From NCBI GenBank assembly GCA_015485845.1, contig WFSU01000094.1, positions 1-8,346 on the forward strand: a stretch of DNA of 8,346 nucleotides. The letters are read 5' to 3'. This document shows, one piece after another, positions 5,131-8,346 of this stretch; positions within the stretch are counted from its first letter, which is position 1, and the number at the start of each line of letters is the position of its first letter. Both the position numbers and the translations under genes were made by a program. The notes under the pieces were generated by a model. The model made no database searches, was not told the DNA's origin, and worked only from the letters and a program-made list of their open reading frames with translations. This DNA comes from Nitratifractor sp. Its GTDB lineage: Bacteria > Campylobacterota > Campylobacteria > Campylobacterales > Sulfurovaceae.

Positions 5131-6498
5131 CTAAACGGTTTTAGAAAAGCTCTTCTTACTCCCGGCATACTTTTTCATATAGGCATCAAACGGCATGGCA
5201 ATATTGCGAATCAGAAGGGTGCCGGTGGGACTGACCTGAATCTTGCGCTCATCCATGGTCAGCAGATCGGCATCTTCAAACTCTTTGAGCGCTTCGAGTG
5301 CATCAGAAAAATAATCGGCGAATACAATCCCGTGCTCGGCTTCGACGCGGGGGATATCGATGGCGAAGTTGGCCATGAGCTCCATGATGACCGCTTTGCG
5401 CACGACATCGTCTTCGGTCAGATCAACCCCCCGCTCAAAGGGGAGATTCCCGGCGTCGATAGCCGCTTCGTAGACTTTCATCTCTTTGGTATTTTGCGCG
5501 TAGTAACGCTCCCCTTCCCCGATACTCGTCAGACCGATCCCGATGAGATTGGCACCTCCTTTGGTGGTGTAGCCTTGGAAGTTGCGGTGGAGCTCCCCTT
5601 TGGCGATGGCGGCGAAGAGCTCATCCTCGGGCTTGGCGAAGTGATCCATCCCGACCATCTTGTAACCGTTATCGGTAAGGTAGTCAATGGTGTATTGGAA
5701 GATACGGAGCTTGACATCAGGACTGGGGATAGTAGTCTCGTCGAACTTGCGCATGGTTTTTTTCATCCACGGCACATGGGCGTAGTTGAACACGGCCAGA
5801 CGATCGGGCTCGATAGCATACGCCAGTTCGAGGGTAGATTTGAAACTCTCAAAGGTCTGGTATGGCAGGCCGTAGATGAGATCCATGTTGATGCTTTCGA
5901 TCCCGTAGTGACGTGCCAGATCGACGGCGGCTTTGGTCTCGTCGTAGGGTTGGATACGATGAATAGTCTCCTGAACTTTGGGGTCAAAATCCTGCACACC
6001 GAAACTGATGCGGGTAAATCCGTGCTTCTGAAACACGTGCATCTGCTCTTCGTTGAAATAGCGAGGGTCGATCTCGACGCTGATTTCGGCATCCGCGCTC
6101 CAGTTGGGAAAAGCCTGCTTGACATAGGTGATGATCTCATCCAGCTCAAACGCCTGATAATAGGTGGGTGTTCCGCCGCCAAAATGAAACTGGATCACTT
6201 CCCGTTTGGTATCCAAGTGCTTCGAGAGGATGTCGATCTCTTTTTTGAGATACTCGACGTAGCGGCTGAGTTTGTCCTCTTTGGACGTGTAGACGACATT
6301 GCAGCCGCAGAAATAGCAGGCACTCCGGCAAAAGGGGAGATGGATGTAGATCGAAAGGGCATTGGTACCCGTTTCGAGGTACTTCAGGTAAGCATCATAG
6401 TCAAACGCTTCACTGAACTCCAATGCCGTAGGATAACTGGTGTAGCGGGGGCCGGGCTTGGAATAGCGGCTAAATTTGTCGAGATCGATTTGGCTCAT
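5131..6498 (-). CDS. hemN: Oxygen-independent coproporphyrinogen III oxidase (radical SAM)
   Basis: A 455-residue HemN, almost the length of the E. coli enzyme (457). It decarboxylates two propionates of coproporphyrinogen III to give protoporphyrinogen IX in haem synthesis without oxygen, in the cytoplasm. The [4Fe-4S]/SAM motif is CRSACYFCGC, with cysteines at 57, 61, 64 and 66 (CX3CX2CXC). The N-terminal RYSKPGPRYTSYPTA lead, typical of true HemN rather than HemW, is present, as is the GGGTP SAM-binding motif at 107-111. I choose ATG 6498 because AAGGAA lies just upstream and the family sequence starts there; the open frame continues 30 codons further into the argF end without a ribosome site. 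It begins 46 nt after the argF stop on the same strand with no terminator between, so it is probably co-transcribed with argF. It converges on dnaX across the twin palindrome. Confidence 0.97.
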   Translation of the reverse strand: MSQIDLDKFSRYSKPGPRYTSYPTALEFSEAFDYDAYLKYLETGTNALSIYIHLPFCRSACYFCGCNVVYTSKEDKLSRYVEYLKKEIDILSKHLDTKREVIQFHFGGGTPTYYQAFELDEIITYVKQAFPNWSADAEISVEIDPRYFNEEQMHVFQKHGFTRISFGVQDFDPKVQETIHRIQPYDETKAAVDLARHYGIESINMDLIYGLPYQTFESFKSTLELAYAIEPDRLAVFNYAHVPWMKKTMRKFDETTIPSPDVKLRIFQYTIDYLTDNGYKMVGMDHFAKPEDELFAAIAKGELHRNFQGYTTKGGANLIGIGLTSIGEGERYYAQNTKEMKVYEAAIDAGNLPFERGVDLTEDDVVRKAVIMELMANFAIDIPRVEAEHGIVFADYFSDALEALKEFEDADLLTMDERKIQVSPTGTLLIRNIAMPFDAYMKKYAGSKKSFSKTV

Positions 6499-6544
6499 TT
6501 TTTTCCTTGTAATTTCTTCTGGATAAACCCGTATTCCTGCGTAA

Positions 6545-7465
6545 TCAGCGCTGCTGATCCAGCCACACCATGATCCCCTTCTGGGCATGGAGGCGGTTTT
6601 CGGCTTCGGTGAAGATCACGTCGGCGTGTTTCTCGAAGGTCTCTTCGCTCACTTCGTAACCCCGATATGCCGGGAGGCAGTGGAGGAAGATCGCGTCGCC
6701 TTTAGCGTGCGCCATGAGAGATTCATCGACTTGATACCCTTCGAAGTCTTTGACGCGCTGGGCTTTTTCCTCTTCCTGCCCCATGCTCACCCACGTATCA
6801 GTGGTGACGACATCGCAGCCGGACACGGCGACAATCGGATCATCACCGAAGAGGAGCTTGGCACCGCTCTTTTCGGCCAGCTTCCGGGCTTCGGCGACAA
6901 TCTGAGGATCACACTGGTACGCTTCGGGGGTTGCAATGCGCAGTTCAAAGCCAAGAATCGCTGCCAGATAGAGCCAGCTGTGCGCCATGTTGTTGCCGTC
7001 TCCGATGTAAGCGCAGACGGGGTTGTCTCCTTTGTCAAACTCGAGCATTGTCAGGTAATCAGTCATCAACTGTACGGGGTGATAACTATCGGTCAGGCCA
7101 TTGATAACCGGGACACGGGAGTGGCGGGCAAACTCTTCGAGATCGGATTGTTCGTAGGTGCGGATCATCACCATATCGAGCATGCGACTGATGACACGGG
7201 CGGTATCTCTGAGCGGTTCACCGCGACCAAGCTGGAGATCGGTAGAGGAGAGGAAGAGCCCTACCCCGCCGAGCTGATAAATCCCCGTCTCGAAGCTGAC
7301 CCGCGTGCGGGTCGAACTCTTCTCGAAGATCATCCCGAGTGTCTGGTGCTCGAGGTAGGGGATATATTCGTGTTGCTTCGTCTGGGCTTTGATGGTGCGA
7401 GCCAGCTCGATCATCTCGAGCAGCTCATCGGCTGTAAAATCCCGAAGGGTCAAAAAGTGTCGCAT
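6545..7465 (-). CDS. argF: Ornithine carbamoyltransferase
   Basis: A 306-residue anabolic-type enzyme joining carbamoyl phosphate and ornithine to make citrulline in arginine synthesis. It has the carbamoyl-phosphate site STRTR at residues 51-55 and HPVQ at 129-132. The ornithine-side motifs are DTWVSMGQE around 223-231 and HCLPAYRG at 262-269. The length is normal and no key residue is missing. The start is ATG 7465, with AGAGG six bases upstream; a second in-frame ATG seven codons earlier lies inside a hairpin arm and has no ribosome site. The leader carries an inverted repeat (7473-7514) and a promoter-like TAGAAT. hemN follows after 46 nt, probably in the same transcript. gdhA lies upstream on the same strand with 75 nt between. 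No ArgR-type box is evident to my eye. Confidence 0.97.
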   Translation of the reverse strand: MRHFLTLRDFTADELLEMIELARTIKAQTKQHEYIPYLEHQTLGMIFEKSSTRTRVSFETGIYQLGGVGLFLSSTDLQLGRGEPLRDTARVISRMLDMVMIRTYEQSDLEEFARHSRVPVINGLTDSYHPVQLMTDYLTMLEFDKGDNPVCAYIGDGNNMAHSWLYLAAILGFELRIATPEAYQCDPQIVAEARKLAEKSGAKLLFGDDPIVAVSGCDVVTTDTWVSMGQEEEKAQRVKDFEGYQVDESLMAHAKGDAIFLHCLPAYRGYEVSEETFEKHADVIFTEAENRLHAQKGIMVWLDQQR

Positions 7466-7472
7466 GGAGAGC

Positions 7473-7514
7473 CTCTCTTTCCGCACGTTGGGCGTGCGGG
7501 AAAATCAAAGAGAG
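7473..7514 (-). promoter_or_regulatory. Nested inverted repeat in the argF leader overlapping its ribosome site
   Basis: The inner arms CCGCACG (7481-7487) and CGTGCGG (7493-7499) make a perfect 7-bp stem with a 5-base loop. The outer arms CTCTCTTT (7473-7480) and AAAGAGAG (7507-7514) add 8 bp after a 7-base bulge. On the minus-strand RNA the outer arm near the gene is the argF Shine-Dalgarno itself. The full hairpin would form only on transcripts starting upstream of about 7514, such as read-through from gdhA. It has no T-tract on the minus strand, so it is not a gdhA terminator of the usual kind. Confidence 0.5.
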
Positions 7515-7515
7515 T

Positions 7516-7521
7516 ATTCTA
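7516..7521 (-). promoter_or_regulatory. argF promoter, extended -10 (TGGTAGAAT)
   Basis: On the minus strand TAGAAT is preceded by TGG, an extended -10 form. It predicts transcription start near 7509, about 44 nt before the argF ATG. It lies in the gap after gdhA, so argF-hemN can be expressed apart from gdhA. No -35 is clear. Confidence 0.5.
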
Positions 7522-7540
7522 CCATAAAACAAATGAGGGA

Positions 7541-8346
7541 CTATACTGCCCCCTGATCGATCATTGCATCGGCCACTTTCCGGAATCCGGCGATGTTGGC
7601 ACCGACGATGAGATTACCGGGACTACCGTACGCATCGGCCGTCTCATAGGCAGTGTTGAAAATATTTTTCATGATCTCGAACAGTTTGGTATCCACCTCG
7701 GCAAAACTCCAATGCTCCATGCTGGCATTTTGCGCCATCTCAAGCTGACTGACGGCTACTCCACCTGCATTGGCTGCTTTGGCTGGCCCAAAAAGAACCC
7801 CGTGGTCAAGAAGGTAATCGATCGCCTCCGGTGTCGTGGGCATGTTGGCGCCTTCATTCACCAGCAGACAGCCGTTTTCGACCAGATGTCTGGCGTCGGT
7901 CAGGGTCAATTCATTCTGGGTCGCACTCGGGAACGCTACATCACAGGGAATACTCCAGACGGCATGACCGTTCTCGGGATAATTGTGCAGCGGGATATAC
8001 GTGGCATCGGGGTGAAGTTTGGCGTATTCTTCAAGGGATCCCCGGTTGACCTCTTTGATCGCTTTGAGCGTCTCGACGTTGATACCGGCCGGGTGATGAA
8101 TCGTCCCTTTGCTGTCGCTGCAGGAGACGGGAAGCGCCCCCATGCTGCGAAGTTTTTCGATGGTATAGGTCGCAACATTTCCCGAACCGGACACTGTACA
8201 GGTTTTCCCCTTGAGCTCCATATCGTTGGCGTTGAGGACATTTTCGGCAAAATAGACCGAGCCATATCCGGTCGCTTCGGTACGGGTGTTGGAGCCACCC
8301 CAGCGAAGATTCTTCCCGGTCAGGATCCCTTCAAAACGTCCGGTGA
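7541..8346 (-). CDS. gdhA: NADP-type glutamate dehydrogenase, C-terminal part (5' end outside the window)
   Basis: The frame is open from the right edge to the stop at 7541 and gives the last 267 or so residues of a protein that is about 450 long in this family. It makes glutamate from 2-oxoglutarate and ammonium. Reading from the edge, TGRFEGILTGKN is followed by RWGGSNTRTEATGYG, the conserved stretch joining catalytic and coenzyme domains. Next is a Rossmann motif, VSGSGNVATYTIEKL, with VSCSDSKG at the second strand, similar to E. coli GdhA and consistent with NADPH use. NEGANMPTTPEA and GPAKAANAGGVAVSQLEM are further hexameric GdhA signatures. The methionine at 8221 is internal, not a start, because family sequence continues through it to the edge. 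It lies 75 nt upstream of argF on the same strand, grouping glutamate supply with arginine synthesis. Confidence 0.95.
   Translation of the reverse strand, partial: TGRFEGILTGKNLRWGGSNTRTEATGYGSVYFAENVLNANDMELKGKTCTVSGSGNVATYTIEKLRSMGALPVSCSDSKGTIHHPAGINVETLKAIKEVNRGSLEEYAKLHPDATYIPLHNYPENGHAVWSIPCDVAFPSATQNELTLTDARHLVENGCLLVNEGANMPTTPEAIDYLLDHGVLFGPAKAANAGGVAVSQLEMAQNASMEHWSFAEVDTKLFEIMKNIFNTAYETADAYGSPGNLIVGANIAGFRKVADAMIDQGAV

Noticed and set aside
5332..6573. Long open frame on the plus strand opposite hemN
   Set aside because: The opposite strand encodes a complete HemN with all motifs. The antisense protein is a low-information shadow with no family features.
1..8346. CRISPR arrays, tRNA or rRNA genes, insertion sequences
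   Set aside because: No regularly spaced repeats, no cloverleaf or rRNA-like stretches, and no transposase frame were seen.

Overview
The window looks like a chromosomal segment of a Campylobacterota bacterium, probably a Sulfuricurvum/Sulfurimonas-like member of the Sulfurimonadaceae. This is inferred from the style of the housekeeping proteins (HemN, ArgF, DnaX, GdhA), promoters with a recognisable -10 box but no clear -35, and moderate GC in the core. I could not run a similarity search, so the genus is only a suggestion. From about position 800 onward the DNA is near 50% GC. The first ~720 bases are far more AT-rich, roughly a quarter G+C, and stand out as foreign.

Region 1 (1-~735) has the architecture of an integron gene cassette. 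A folded recombination site (attC) lies at 13-80, with inverse and core R boxes, an unpaired spacer and a long stem containing one extrahelical G. It is followed by a cassette starting at 75 that carries a tightly spaced two-gene unit, DUF4160 then DUF2442, a pair often predicted as toxin-antitoxin-like but of unproven function. At the far end (711-726) the R''/L'' half of a second attC repeats 13 bases of the first exactly. Its R'' (TTATAAC) is the exact reverse complement of GTTATAA at the cassette entry, as expected for the two ends of one mobile cassette. The second attC lacks its right half, so the array appears to stop here in a broken site. No integrase is in the window.

Region 2 (848-3204, minus strand) holds a PF01637-type ATPase with a C-terminal DUF234/PD-(D/E)XK-like domain. 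A 15-base perfect palindrome sits at its predicted transcription start. Upstream of it is a YpfJ-family neutral zinc metallopeptidase with one predicted membrane segment.

Region 3 (3205-5060) is a compact divergent promoter region followed by dnaX, the DNA polymerase III gamma/tau subunit, on the plus strand. It starts at GTG 3300. Near its 3' end is a run of ten A's placed so that slippage by one base in either direction meets a stop within one to five codons. This would make a short form lacking the conserved C-terminal tail, as in the known dnaX slippage and frameshift systems.

Region 4 (5061-8346) has a pair of mirrored palindromes between the convergent dnaX and hemN. It is followed on the minus strand by hemN (anaerobic haem synthesis), argF (arginine synthesis) and the 3' part of gdhA (ammonium assimilation). 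argF and hemN probably share a transcript from a promoter just upstream of argF. gdhA enters from beyond the right edge.
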